This document shows, one piece after another, positions 31,325-39,611 of a stretch of DNA of 55,849 nt. Below the pieces are notes generated by a model. It searched no databases and was not told the DNA's origin. It saw only the letters and a list, made by a program, of their open reading frames with translations. Every line of letters starts with the position of its first letter. The stretch's first letter is position 1. The stretch is from assembly GCF_008905045.1 (NCBI RefSeq), contig NZ_VWMY01000067.1:1-55849 (forward strand). The letters are read 5' to 3'. Both the position numbers and the translations under genes were made by a program. The stretch comes from Streptomyces albicerus (GTDB lineage Bacteria > Actinomycetota > Actinomycetes > Streptomycetales > Streptomycetaceae).

Positions 31325-32317
31325 ATGCAGACCCTTTACAGAAAACTGCTCAGGATCCTGCCCCGAATCGGGGTGAAGGTACTCGATCTTGGTCCGGGGG
31401 CCGCCGTGGTATTCCGGCGGGGCGATCGGACCAGCGTTCCCGTGGGGGCGGGAGCCGATCTGGTGACTCGCGGAAAGGGACGGTATGCGGTCACGGCCGC
31501 GGGCGCGGACGCGTGGCTGGTGGCGCGCGGGACCGCCGGGCGGAAGGTGAAGGCCGTTCCCTTCGGCGACACCGGTGCGCGGCTACTCCTTGAGAAGGCC
31601 GTGTCTGCGGAGTCGGAACGCGAGTTCCAGCTCGGAGCCGCCCACTATCTGTGCGCCCAGCATGTGGCCGCGGTGCTGGAGAAATACCGCGTGAACTGCG
31701 TGTTCGACGTGGGGGCCAATACCGGCCAGTACGGGAAGGGGCTGCGGCGGTTCGGATATACGGGGCGCATCGTTTCGTTCGAGCCCGTCTCCGACACCTT
31801 CGAGAGGCTGCAGCGGAGTGCTGAGAGCGACCCCGACTGGCAGGTGTACAACTTCGCGCTCGGACGCGAGGAAGCCGTTCAGTCCATCCACATCGACTGG
31901 AAGTCCATGAACTCCCTGCTGCCGCCGAGCGAGTACGGCAAGGAGCGGTACAAGCGGTTCGCCAAGGGGCGTACGGAGGAGATCGAGATCCGGCGGCTCG
32001 ACGACGTGATGCAAAAGGCGCTGGAGGGGATCGATGATCCTCGGCCGTATCTGAAGATGGACACGCAGGGGTTCGACATGGAGGTGTTCGCCGGGGCGGG
32101 CGAGCGGATTTCCGAGTTCGTCGGGATGCAGTCCGAGGTGGCGGCGCTTCGGTTGTACGAGGGGAGTCCGGCGATGGGGGAGGCCATCGCCGCGTACGAG
32201 GAGGCGGGGTTCGGAGTGACCGGGATGTATCCGGTTACTCGGGAGCCGGCCACCGGGCGGGTTGTCGAGTTCGACTGTGTGATGGTCCGGCCCGAGGCTG
32301 TCCCTTTGGAGCAATGA
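31325..32317 (+). CDS. FkbM-family methyltransferase
   Basis: A 330-aa enzyme. The N-terminal ~100 residues are of unknown function (LGPGAAVVFRRGDRTSV). The FkbM domain (~110-310) has VNCVFDVGANTGQYGKGLRRF (SAM-binding motif I), IVSFEPVSDTFERL, YLKMDTQGFDMEVFAGAG and FVGMQSEVAALRLYEG. FkbM proteins O-methylate sugars or small metabolites. ATG 31325 is the first in-frame start. A type B repeat follows at 32359. No glycosyltransferase is next to it, so the substrate is unknown. Confidence 0.88.
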   Translation: MQTLYRKLLRILPRIGVKVLDLGPGAAVVFRRGDRTSVPVGAGADLVTRGKGRYAVTAAGADAWLVARGTAGRKVKAVPFGDTGARLLLEKAVSAESEREFQLGAAHYLCAQHVAAVLEKYRVNCVFDVGANTGQYGKGLRRFGYTGRIVSFEPVSDTFERLQRSAESDPDWQVYNFALGREEAVQSIHIDWKSMNSLLPPSEYGKERYKRFAKGRTEEIEIRRLDDVMQKALEGIDDPRPYLKMDTQGFDMEVFAGAGERISEFVGMQSEVAALRLYEGSPAMGEAIAAYEEAGFGVTGMYPVTREPATGRVVEFDCVMVRPEAVPLEQ

Positions 32318-32358
32318 AGAGGTACGCGGGGTTGTGGGTTGGCTGCGGGTTGTTCCGG

Positions 32359-32409
32359 GCTGAGCGCGCCCACGCGGCGGAGCCGCATATCGACACAGCC
32401 CCGCGCTCC
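32359..32409. repeat. Type B dispersed repeat (reverse)
   Basis: A reverse copy with gctgagcgcgcccacgcggc and agccgcatat...gacacagcccc, between the FkbM and kinase genes (gap 32318-32532). It is slightly diverged from the copies at 26932 and 41258. Confidence 0.8.
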
Positions 32410-32532
32410 TTGGGGGCCCGGAGTCGGTAGGGTGGGTCCGCTGCGGATCCCCCCACTTGCTCTTCTGCATCGCATGAAGTGCCGTTCGCGGTCATCGTGT
32501 TGGCCTTCTGCTGTGTTGAGGATGATTCGCTG

Positions 32533-33945
32533 GTGCTCGTCGCGGAGCGGTATCGGTTGCAGGTGTCCATTGGCCGCGGCGGTATGGGTGAGGTGTGGCA
32601 GGCCACCGACGAGGTGCTGGGCCGGGCCGTGGCCGTCAAGTTGCTGCTCGGGGACGAGGCCGACAGCGCGGCGGCCGCGCGGTTCCGGCTGGAGGCGCAG
32701 ACGGCGGCCAGGCTGAGCCATCCGTACGTCGTCGCCGTGTTCGACTTCGGCGCCTGGGACAACCGCTTCTATCTCGTCATGGAGCTCGTCGAAGGCCGCA
32801 GCCTCGCCCAGGAGTTGACCGCGGCGGGCACCCTCGGGCCGGAGCGGGTCGCCGCCGTCGCCGCCCAAGCGGCCGCCGGGCTCGCCGCCGCGCACCGGGA
32901 AGGCATCGTGCACCGGGACATAAAGCCCGGCAACCTCCTCTCGGACGCCCAAGGCACCGTGAAAATCGGCGACTTCGGCATCGCTCGCTTCGTCGACGAC
33001 CCCGCCTCCGCGCTCACCACGGCCGGCCAGATCGTCGGCACCAGCCTCTACCTCGCGCCCGAACGCGCCCTCGGCCGCCCCGCGTCGGCCGCCTCCGACG
33101 TGTACTCGCTGGGCTGCGTGCTGTACCAACTCCTCACCGGGCGCCCGCCGTTCCAGGGGGAGAGCGCCACGGTCACCCTGCACCAGCACATCGACATGGC
33201 GCCCGTGCCGCCCCGCGAGCGCGGCGCCCAACTGCCGCCCGCCTTCGAGAACTACCTCCTCGGCCTCCTCGCCAAGCAGCCCGCGGACCGCCCCACGGCC
33301 CAGGAGGTCGCGGACTGGTTCGGAACGGGGGCCTGGCAGGGGCGGGCGGAGCCGCTGCCCATGGCGTCGGCGCAGACACCGACGTCACCTGCGACTTCCG
33401 GACCGGCGTCGGCGTACGCGGCGAGCCCGCCGCACATCGGTTCCGCCGAGACCGGGCCGCCGACGATGTACCGGCTGCCGCCGACCGCCGCCCACGCCGC
33501 ACACTCCGCCCCGTCCGCACCCTCGCGACGCGCACGGTCCGGTGGCGGCGTCGGGGGCGGTGTCGGTGGCGGTGTCGGGGCGATGGTCCGCCGTCGGCCC
33601 CGGGTCCTCGGCATCCTCGCCGGTGCGGTGCTCTTCGTGCTGGCCGTGCTCGCCGGCATGTCGATGTTCTCGCCGGACAACACCGCGGCGGAGCCCGGAG
33701 GGCAGGACACGCCGTCCGCGACCGACCCGACCAACGAGGCGCCCGCCGCCGGGACAGTGGCCCGGACACAGACGCCCACACCCACACCCGACGTCGGTAC
33801 GGCGCCGCCCGCGTCCCCCTCCTTCACGGAAACCCCGGCCGTCACACCGAGCCCGGCCGAGGACAAGGAGAAAACGCAGGAGAAGCCGCCCAAGGAAGAC
33901 GGCGGCGGCGAGGAGTACGAGGACGAAGGGGACGGGGAGGACTAA
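32533..33945 (+). CDS. Membrane Ser/Thr protein kinase (PknB-like)
   Basis: A ~470-aa Hanks-type kinase. Kinase domain ~5-265: glycine loop SIGRGGMGEVWQA, Lys in AVAVKLLLG, catalytic loop IVHRDIKPGNLL, DFG in IGDFGIARF, and APERALGRPASAASDVYSLGC. A Ser/Pro/Ala linker and a Gly/Val repeat (GGGVGGGVGGGVG) follow. The TM helix is ILAGAVLFVLAVLAGMSM, and the outside tail is ~95 residues of Thr/Pro then acidic Glu/Asp (EDKEKTQEKPP, EEYEDEGDGED). No PASTA domains, so the tail is not a known muropeptide sensor. The start is uncertain: GTG 32533 with GAGG eleven bases away, or GTG 32479. Confidence 0.9.
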   Translation: MLVAERYRLQVSIGRGGMGEVWQATDEVLGRAVAVKLLLGDEADSAAAARFRLEAQTAARLSHPYVVAVFDFGAWDNRFYLVMELVEGRSLAQELTAAGTLGPERVAAVAAQAAAGLAAAHREGIVHRDIKPGNLLSDAQGTVKIGDFGIARFVDDPASALTTAGQIVGTSLYLAPERALGRPASAASDVYSLGCVLYQLLTGRPPFQGESATVTLHQHIDMAPVPPRERGAQLPPAFENYLLGLLAKQPADRPTAQEVADWFGTGAWQGRAEPLPMASAQTPTSPATSGPASAYAASPPHIGSAETGPPTMYRLPPTAAHAAHSAPSAPSRRARSGGGVGGGVGGGVGAMVRRRPRVLGILAGAVLFVLAVLAGMSMFSPDNTAAEPGGQDTPSATDPTNEAPAAGTVARTQTPTPTPDVGTAPPASPSFTETPAVTPSPAEDKEKTQEKPPKEDGGGEEYEDEGDGED

Positions 33946-33956
33946 GGGAGTCGAGT

Positions 33957-33969
33957 GAGGGAGTCCCTC
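33957..33969. terminator. Short inverted repeat GAGGGA-g-TCCCTC
   Basis: A perfect 6-bp-arm inverted repeat in the 53-bp gap between the convergent kinase (33945) and PucR (33999) genes. The single-base loop makes a hairpin tight; a weak termination or binding site is possible. Confidence 0.3.
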
Positions 33970-33998
33970 AGGACACCTCGGAGCATCCTCGGAAATCC

Positions 33999-35156
33999 TT
34001 AGAGATCGTTCTCCGGCCAGTCCAGCAACCGCGCCCCGATCACCGCGGTCTGCAGCGTGTACCGGTGCACCGGATCCGCTGGATTCGCGCCCGTGAGCTT
34101 GTGGATGCGGTCCAGCCGGTAGGTGAGCGCGCGGACGCTGAGCGACAGCCGCCGCGCGGCCTCCGCGGCGACGCAGCCGGAGTCGAAGTACGCGGTGAGG
34201 GTGTCGAGGAGCGGCTCGGCGCCGCCGCGGGCCATCCGCAGGGGGCCCAGCGCGCTGACGACCAGGTCGGCCATGGCCTGCCGGTCCCGGGTGAGGACGG
34301 GGTAGACGAGGAGGTCGGCGGCGCGCAGCACGGGTGTGTCGAACCCCAGGCGGTCGGCCAGGTCGCGGGCGTTCAGGGCCTCCTCGTACGACTGGACGAC
34401 ACCACCGGGCCCGGGCTGGGACCGGCCGAGGGCCACCCGTCCGCCGTCGGTGGCGGCGTACGCCTGCTTGGCGAAGAAGGTGAGTACGTCCTCCTGGTCG
34501 CCGGGCGCGATGCACACCAGGCGCCCGTCCTTGGTGGTGACGAGGATGCTGCGGTCGCCGAACCGGCCGATCAGGGCGCGCTCGACCTCGCGGGACACGG
34601 CGTCCCCCTCGTCGTACGCGGCTTGGCCCTGCGCCACGGCGACGGCGTGCGCGTGCGACAGGCGCAGCCCGAAGCGTTCGGCACGCTCGGCGAGCAGGCC
34701 GAGGTCGCTGCGGCCGTGCAGGAGGTCGTCGATGAACTCCCGCCGTGCGGCCTCCTCCTGGCGTACGGCGAGGAGTTGCGCGCGCTCATATCCCTCGGCG
34801 AAGGCGTCGACGGCCTGTTCGACGGCGGCGAGGGTGCTCTCGGAGGCAGTGGCCGGCCAGTGCGCGCGGGCGGTGGCCAGGTGCGCGCCGACGAGGGCGC
34901 GCAGTCCGTACCCCGCCTCGGCGGCCCGTTCGCCCAGCGTCCGGCGGGAGTCGAGCTCGTCGCGGGTCAGCCGGCGGCCGGTCGCGGAGGCTTCCGCGAG
35001 AATGCGCGCATACCCGTCCAGGTACTCCTCGGGTATGTCCCGCCCCGCCATCCGCGCCCTCGGTGCCTTGATGAGCCGTTGACGCCTTTTTAGCGCATGC
35101 GGGGCGAGTGCGGTCCGGCGAGGGAGGGTCTCGCTGCCGGGATACGGCAGGTCCAT
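33999..35156 (-). CDS. PucR/CdaR-type transcriptional regulator
   Basis: A 385-aa regulator. The N-terminal half has helical GARILAEASATGRRLTRDEL-like and AEGYERAQLLAVRQEEAARREFIDDLLHG stretches. The middle has a GGDEF-like CdaR region (HAVAVAQGQAAYDEGDAVS, GRVALGRSQPGPGGVVQSYEEAL). The C-terminal helix-turn-helix is LDTLTAYFDSGCVAAEAARRLSLSVRALTYRLDRIHKLTG region (~325-370). PucR proteins respond to small metabolites such as purine products, GABA or sugar acids. ATG 35156 has GAGG seven bases upstream. It is divergent from the NfeD-like gene across a 411-bp gap that contains the large inverted repeat. Confidence 0.9.
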   Translation of the reverse strand: MDLPYPGSETLPRRTALAPHALKRRQRLIKAPRARMAGRDIPEEYLDGYARILAEASATGRRLTRDELDSRRTLGERAAEAGYGLRALVGAHLATARAHWPATASESTLAAVEQAVDAFAEGYERAQLLAVRQEEAARREFIDDLLHGRSDLGLLAERAERFGLRLSHAHAVAVAQGQAAYDEGDAVSREVERALIGRFGDRSILVTTKDGRLVCIAPGDQEDVLTFFAKQAYAATDGGRVALGRSQPGPGGVVQSYEEALNARDLADRLGFDTPVLRAADLLVYPVLTRDRQAMADLVVSALGPLRMARGGAEPLLDTLTAYFDSGCVAAEAARRLSLSVRALTYRLDRIHKLTGANPADPVHRYTLQTAVIGARLLDWPENDL

Positions 35157-35355
35157 GGGTGACCTCGGCTCCCCTCACCGCGGAGGAAGTTCCAGGGGGG
35201 TTCGGGCGGAAAGCCCAAGGGGGCAAGGGAGGTAAAGGGATCGGGCCCCGGTGCCGGTCGTCCCCCGACGATGTTCCGGCACCGGGTCCCTATCCGTCCC
35301 CCGTGCTTCCCCCCGTTTCTGCCCGACCATCGTGACCCGGGGCGGGAGCCCGGCG

Positions 35356-35495
35356 CATTGCCGGATTCCGGCAGTCTTTACGCGCTCTTGATGCCGGACG
35401 GCGGTTACGGGCTCGGTGCCGGACGCCGACCGGATGACGCTTCAGGTGTCAGCGCGGCATCAAGAACGCATAAAGACTGCCGGGTCACGGCAATG
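35356..35495. repeat. Large inverted repeat (41-bp arms, 35/41 identical)
   Basis: Left arm 35356-35396 and right arm 35455-35495 pair at 35 of 41 positions around a 58-bp loop. Each end is cattgccg/cggcaatg. It lies between divergent genes (PucR at 35156, NfeD-like at 35568), so it is not a normal terminator. No direct target duplication is visible at its ends. The rest of 35157-35567 shows no gene. Confidence 0.9.
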
Positions 35496-35567
35496 TGCGC
35501 ACGCGCACGAACCTGGCATGATTCGCGTCGATCGAGGTGACCGGCGCAGGTGGGGGAGGTGGACCGG

Positions 35568-36083
35568 ATGACTCTGTTTCTCGGTCTCGGCATCGCGGGA
35601 ATCGTTCTGCTGGTCCTGACTCTGGTCTTCGACGGCGTCCTCGAAGGGCTCTTCGGCGGGGCGAGTTTCCTGGACGGGCTCTTCGACGGGCTGCTCTCGC
35701 TGCCGGTCATCGCCGGGTTCGTGTCGATGCTCGGCTTCGGCGGGGCGCTCGTGCTCGGGACGACCGGGCTCGGGGCCGGACCCGCCACCGCGGTGGGCAT
35801 CGGTGCCGGGGCCGGAGCGGGCTGGCTCACCTGGAGGTTCAGCCGGGCCCTGATGCGGGACGAGCCCTCCGCGACTCCGCGCGGCACCGACCTCGTGGGC
35901 AGTTCGGGCTCCGTGGTCACACCGATCCCGGCCGACGGCTACGGCGAGGTGCTCGTGTACCTCGCGGGCCAGCCGGTGAAGCTGGCGGCGAAGAGCCCCG
36001 CCCCGGTGGCCCGGGGCGCCGAGATCTGGGTCGAGGAGTCCCTGTCACCCACGTCGGTGGCGGTCCGCCCGGTCCAGCGCTGA
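35568..36083 (+). CDS. NfeD-like membrane protein
   Basis: A ~171-aa protein. TM1: LFLGLGIAGIVLLVLTLVFDGVL. Two more hydrophobic segments follow (LSLPVIAGFVSMLGFGGALVLG; GPATAVGIGAGAGAGWL). A small C-terminal beta domain (~110-170, GTDLVGSSGSVVTPIPADGYGEVLVYLAGQPVKLAA region) matches the NfeD OB-like fold. It is encoded 150 bp before the flotillin gene, as in many bacteria where NfeD assists flotillin assembly. ATG 35568 has GGAGG eight bases before it; a GTG at 35550 is less likely. Confidence 0.85.
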   Translation: MTLFLGLGIAGIVLLVLTLVFDGVLEGLFGGASFLDGLFDGLLSLPVIAGFVSMLGFGGALVLGTTGLGAGPATAVGIGAGAGAGWLTWRFSRALMRDEPSATPRGTDLVGSSGSVVTPIPADGYGEVLVYLAGQPVKLAAKSPAPVARGAEIWVEESLSPTSVAVRPVQR

Positions 36084-36130
36084 ACGGCCGGGGCGCCACG
36101 GGTCGTTCGTGCCGATCCCGGTCTGTTCCG

Positions 36131-36195
36131 TAAGCCGTCACTCGTCAGTCGTCACTCTTCACTCGTCATTTGTCATTCGTAAGTCGTCATTCGTA
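36131..36195. repeat. Short gtca/cattcgt repeats before the flotillin gene
   Basis: About seven near-copies of the 8-10-bp motif gtcaytcgt run through the NfeD-flotillin gap (36084-36233). No hairpin is obvious. Confidence 0.65.
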
Positions 36196-36233
36196 CTGAT
36201 CTGCCGCCTGGGCGGTGGAAGGGGGAATTCACC

Positions 36234-37664
36234 ATGAGTCCAGTTCTCATCGCGGTCGTGGGAGTCGTCGTACTCGTCGTGCTGCTCGCGCTCGTCGTCG
36301 TCACCCGCTACAAGGTGGCCGGGCCCAGCGAGGCGTTCATCGTCACCGGGCGGCGCGGCAAGAAGTCCACCGACCCGGACACCGGCCGGGTGTTCACCGA
36401 CAACAGCGGCCAGAAGGTCGTGGTCGGCGGCGGTGTCTTCGTCGTGCCGTTCGTGCAGCAGAAGTTCACGCTCGACCTGTCCAGCCGGCACATCCCCATC
36501 TCGGTGCGCGGCGCGGTCACGCTGCGCGGCGTCAAGGCGAACCTCGAAGGCGTCGCCATCGTCAAGGTCGGCGGCACCGAGGACTCCATCCGCGCCGCCG
36601 CCCAGCGGTTCCTGATGCAGCAGAACGGCATCGTCGGCTTCACCCAGGAGGTCCTCTCCGGCGCGCTGCGTTCCATCGTGGGCCGGATGTCGGTGGAGGA
36701 CATCATCCGGGACCGTGCCGCGTTCGCCGGGCAGGTCGCGGAGGAGGCCGAGGCGAGCCTGTCCGGGCAGGGCCTGGTGCTCGACGCCTTCCAGATCCAG
36801 GACATCACCACCGAGGGCTCCTACCTGGAGGACCTGGGCCGCCCCGAGGCCGCGCGCGCCAAGCAGGAGGCCGACATCGCGGAGGCGGTGGCCCGGCGCG
36901 CCGCCGAGCAGGCGCGGCTGAAGGCCGAGGAGGAGATCGCGATCGCCCAGCGGACGTTCGCGCTCAAGACCGCCGAGATCAAGGCCGAGACCGACGAGGC
37001 GGCGGCCCGTGCCGCGGCCGCCGGCCCGCTGGCCGAGGCCGCCCGCCAGCAGGATGTGTTGAGCGAGCAGGAGAAGGTGGCCCAGCGGCAGGCCGCACTG
37101 ACCGACCGCGAGCTGGACACCAAGGTCCGTAAGCCCGCCGACGCCGCCCGTTACCAGGCCGAGCAGGAGGCGGAGGCCCGCCGTATCGCCCTGGTCAAGC
37201 AGGCCGAGGCGGACGCCCAGCGGTCCCGGCTGACGGGTGAGGGCGAGAAGGCGCACCGCGCCGCGCTCGCCGACGCCGTACGCATCGAGGGCGAGGCGGA
37301 GGCCGCCGCGATCGGTGCGAAGGGCTCCGCCGAGGCCGAGGCGATGCGCAAGAAGGCCGACGCGTTCGCCCAGTACGGCGACGCGGCCGTGCTGCAGATG
37401 CTCGTCGAGGTGCTGCCGCAGGTCGTCGCCAAGGCGTCCGAGCCGCTCAGCGCGATCGACAAGATGACGGTGATCTCCACGGACGGGGCGAGCCAGCTGT
37501 CCCGTACGGTCGCCGACAACGTCGCCCAGGGGGTCGAGCTGCTGAGCTCGACCACGGGGGTCGACCTCGCCGAGCTGCTGAAGAACATCACGGCGCCCAA
37601 GCAGGCCGCTGTCGCGGTCGAGACCAACGGGAAGGGCGAGGGCAAGATCGAAGTGACCGGCTGA
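36234..37664 (+). CDS. Flotillin-like SPFH/band-7 protein
   Basis: A 476-aa membrane scaffold. The N-terminal helix LIAVVGVVVLVVLLALVVV anchors it. The SPFH domain (~30-220) has YKVAGPSEAFIVTGRRGKK, VGGGVFVVPFVQQKFTLDLSS region and EVLSGALRSIVGRMSVEDI region. The flotillin coiled coil (~225-385) is rich in Ala/Glu/Gln/Arg (AKQEADIAEAVARRAAEQAR region, EKVAQRQAALTDRELDTKV). The C-terminus has LQMLVEVLPQVVAKAS. It organises membrane microdomains. ATG 36234 has a GGAAGGGGG site. Together with the NfeD-like gene it is a standard pair. Confidence 0.93.
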   Translation: MSPVLIAVVGVVVLVVLLALVVVTRYKVAGPSEAFIVTGRRGKKSTDPDTGRVFTDNSGQKVVVGGGVFVVPFVQQKFTLDLSSRHIPISVRGAVTLRGVKANLEGVAIVKVGGTEDSIRAAAQRFLMQQNGIVGFTQEVLSGALRSIVGRMSVEDIIRDRAAFAGQVAEEAEASLSGQGLVLDAFQIQDITTEGSYLEDLGRPEAARAKQEADIAEAVARRAAEQARLKAEEEIAIAQRTFALKTAEIKAETDEAAARAAAAGPLAEAARQQDVLSEQEKVAQRQAALTDRELDTKVRKPADAARYQAEQEAEARRIALVKQAEADAQRSRLTGEGEKAHRAALADAVRIEGEAEAAAIGAKGSAEAEAMRKKADAFAQYGDAAVLQMLVEVLPQVVAKASEPLSAIDKMTVISTDGASQLSRTVADNVAQGVELLSSTTGVDLAELLKNITAPKQAAVAVETNGKGEGKIEVTG

Positions 37665-37709
37665 CTGACGGTACGGCCTCATTCTGTCTGCGGGTGCGTG
37701 GGGGCTGGT

Positions 37710-37781
37710 CGCGCAGTTCCCCGCGCCCCTACAGGCATGCCTGCGGCCCAGCCCCGCCCAAGGGGCGCGGGGAACTGCGCG
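37710..37781. terminator. Two opposed type A repeats forming a 20-bp-stem hairpin
   Basis: A reverse core (37710-37729) and a forward core (37762-37781) are exact inverse copies, with the palindrome caggcatgcctg in the loop. It lies 46 bp after the flotillin stop and before the antiporter operon; a strong cruciform or terminator is likely. Confidence 0.7.
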
Positions 37782-37872
37782 ATCAACCCCCACCGGGCCG
37801 CGGACGAATCCGTTCCAACCACCCCCCGTAGGGTGAACGCACACCTAGATCGACACGGACAGGGGACCAGCC

Positions 37873-38358
37873 ATGGGCACACCACGCCTCAGCAGTACGC
37901 CGTTGCCGGGGATCGGTGTGCGCTACGACCTGACGACGCGCGAGCAGCGCCGCCTCTCCGTGGTGGCCCACCGGGACGGCGCCCGGACCCTCAGCGCGTA
38001 CCGAAAGGACGACCCGGACGCCTGCGCCCTCTCCGTACGGCTCACCGCAGGTGAATCCGCGGCGCTCATCGACGCGCTGATGCCCGCGCACCACAGCCCG
38101 AACCTGCTGTCCACCACCGAACTGGGCCTGGTCGCCGAGCGGATCGAGCTGTCGTCGGTCTCGTACTGGAACGGGCGGCTGCTGGGCGAGACCCGGATGC
38201 GCACCGAGACCGGCGCCTCGATCGTCGCGGTACTGCGCCGGGCGGAGGCCATCCCGTCCCCCACGCCGGACTTCCGGCTGGCCGGCGGCGACATCCTCAT
38301 CGTCATCGGCACCCGCGAGGGCGTCGAAACGGCGGCGACGATACTCGGACGGGAGTGA
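37873..38358 (+). CDS. KhtT-like regulatory subunit of a cation:proton antiporter
   Basis: A 161-aa protein. The N-terminal half is specific to this group (LPGIGVRYDLTTREQRRLSVVAHRDG). The C-terminal TrkA-C domain (~85-160) has ISSVSYW-like strand ELSSVSYWNGRLLGET, then GASIVAVLRRAEAIPSPTPDFRLAGGDILIVIGTREGV region. TrkA-C domains bind nucleotides such as c-di-AMP in related systems. ATG 37873 is the first start. Its stop overlaps the antiporter start (GTGA), a tight two-gene operon. Confidence 0.88.
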   Translation: MGTPRLSSTPLPGIGVRYDLTTREQRRLSVVAHRDGARTLSAYRKDDPDACALSVRLTAGESAALIDALMPAHHSPNLLSTTELGLVAERIELSSVSYWNGRLLGETRMRTETGASIVAVLRRAEAIPSPTPDFRLAGGDILIVIGTREGVETAATILGRE

Positions 38359-39596
38359 GCCCGGTGCACAACTCGGCGATGTTCCTGATCGAGTTCGGCG
38401 CGATCATCCTGGGTCTGGGGCTGCTCGGCCGGTTCGCCGGGCGTTTCCAGTTCTCGCCCATCCCGCTGTATCTGCTGGCCGGGCTCGCCTTCGGCGAGGG
38501 CGGGCTGCTGCCGCTGGGCACCAGTGAGGAGTTCGTCGCGATCGGCGCCGAGATCGGCGTCATCCTGCTGCTGCTCATGCTCGGCCTGGAGTACACCGCC
38601 AGCGACCTGGTCTCCAACCTCAAGACCCAGTACCACGCAGGCCTCGTCGACGCCGCCCTGAACGCCCTGCCCGGCGCGGCGATGGCCCTGCTGCTCGGCT
38701 GGGGCCCGGTGGCCGCCGTGGTCCTGGCGGGCGTCACCTGGATCTCCTCCTCCGGCGTGATCGCCAAGGTCCTCGGCGACCTGGGCCGGCTCGGAAACCG
38801 GGAGACCCCAGTGATCCTGAGCATCCTGGTCCTCGAAGACCTCTCCATGGCCGTCTACCTGCCGATCCTCACCGCCCTGCTGGCCGGCGCGGGCCTGGCG
38901 GCGGGCAGCATCACCCTGGCCGTCGCCCTCGGCGCCGCCGGGCTGGTACTGGTGATAGCGGTGCGCTACGGGCGGCACATCTCCCGCTTCGTCTCCAGCG
39001 ACGACCCGGAGAAGCTGCTGCTGGTCGTACTGGGCCTGACGCTGCTGGTGGCCGGGCTGGCCCAGCAGCTCCAGGTGTCCGCGGCCGTGGGCGCGTTCCT
39101 GGTAGGCATCGCCCTGTCCGGCGAGGTCGCCGAGGGCGCGTACAACCTGCTCTCCCCGCTCCGCGACCTGTTCGCCGCGGTGTTCTTCGTCTTCTTCGGG
39201 CTGCACACCGACCCCGCCAGCATCCCGCCCGTCCTGCTGCCCGCGCTCGCCCTGGCCGCCGTCACCGCCTGCACGAAGATCGCCACCGGCTACTGGGCCG
39301 CCAAGCGCGCCGGGATCTCCGCCAAGGGCCGCTGGCGCGCGGGCGGCACGCTGGTGGCCCGCGGCGAGTTCTCCATCGTCATCGCCGGGCTCGCCGTCAC
39401 CTCCGGCATCGAACCCTCACTCGGCCCGCTGGCCACCGCGTACGTCCTGATCCTGGTGATGCTGGGCCCGCTCACCGCCCGCTGGACCGAGCCCCTGGCC
39501 ACCCGCCTGACCGGCAGGCGCCGCCACGAGCCCGCTCCGGAGACGACCGGAACCACACCGGAGCCCGTGTCCGAGGCACCGCACGAGGTGTCCTAG
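38355..39596 (+). CDS. KhtU-type CPA2 cation:proton antiporter
   Basis: A 413-aa membrane antiporter of the Kef/CPA2 type, with ~12 hydrophobic segments. Visible: FGAIILGLGLLGRFAGRFQ, SPIPLYLLAGLAFGEGGLLP, ILLLLMLGLEYTASDL (with a charged Glu in mid-membrane), VTWISSSGVIAKVLGDLG, LSILVLEDLSMAVYLPIL with the conserved ED pair, and VARGEFSIVIAGLAVTSG. No cytoplasmic TrkA-N domain is attached, which is why the separate KhtT-like subunit is needed. It exports K+ (or Na+) against H+. Its stop is in the first of two 15-bp duplicate copies. Confidence 0.93.
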   Translation: MSPVHNSAMFLIEFGAIILGLGLLGRFAGRFQFSPIPLYLLAGLAFGEGGLLPLGTSEEFVAIGAEIGVILLLLMLGLEYTASDLVSNLKTQYHAGLVDAALNALPGAAMALLLGWGPVAAVVLAGVTWISSSGVIAKVLGDLGRLGNRETPVILSILVLEDLSMAVYLPILTALLAGAGLAAGSITLAVALGAAGLVLVIAVRYGRHISRFVSSDDPEKLLLVVLGLTLLVAGLAQQLQVSAAVGAFLVGIALSGEVAEGAYNLLSPLRDLFAAVFFVFFGLHTDPASIPPVLLPALALAAVTACTKIATGYWAAKRAGISAKGRWRAGGTLVARGEFSIVIAGLAVTSGIEPSLGPLATAYVLILVMLGPLTARWTEPLATRLTGRRRHEPAPETTGTTPEPVSEAPHEVS

Positions 39597-39611
39597 CACG
39601 AGGCGTCCTAG
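39582..39611. repeat. 15-bp tandem duplication supplying two stop codons
   Basis: cacgaggtgtcctag (39582-39596) and cacgaggcgtcctag (39597-39611) are adjacent and differ by one base. The first ends the antiporter gene on the + strand; the second ends the FG-GAP gene on the - strand (stop at 39608). Both stops lie in CTAG. Confidence 0.9.

Noticed and set aside
29427..31376. GH15 region read as two intact separate genes
   Set aside because: Neither part holds a complete catalytic domain, and a single-base change joins them exactly at a conserved motif.
35356..35495. Rho-independent terminator
   Set aside because: It lies between two divergent starts, has a 58-base loop and no T-run.
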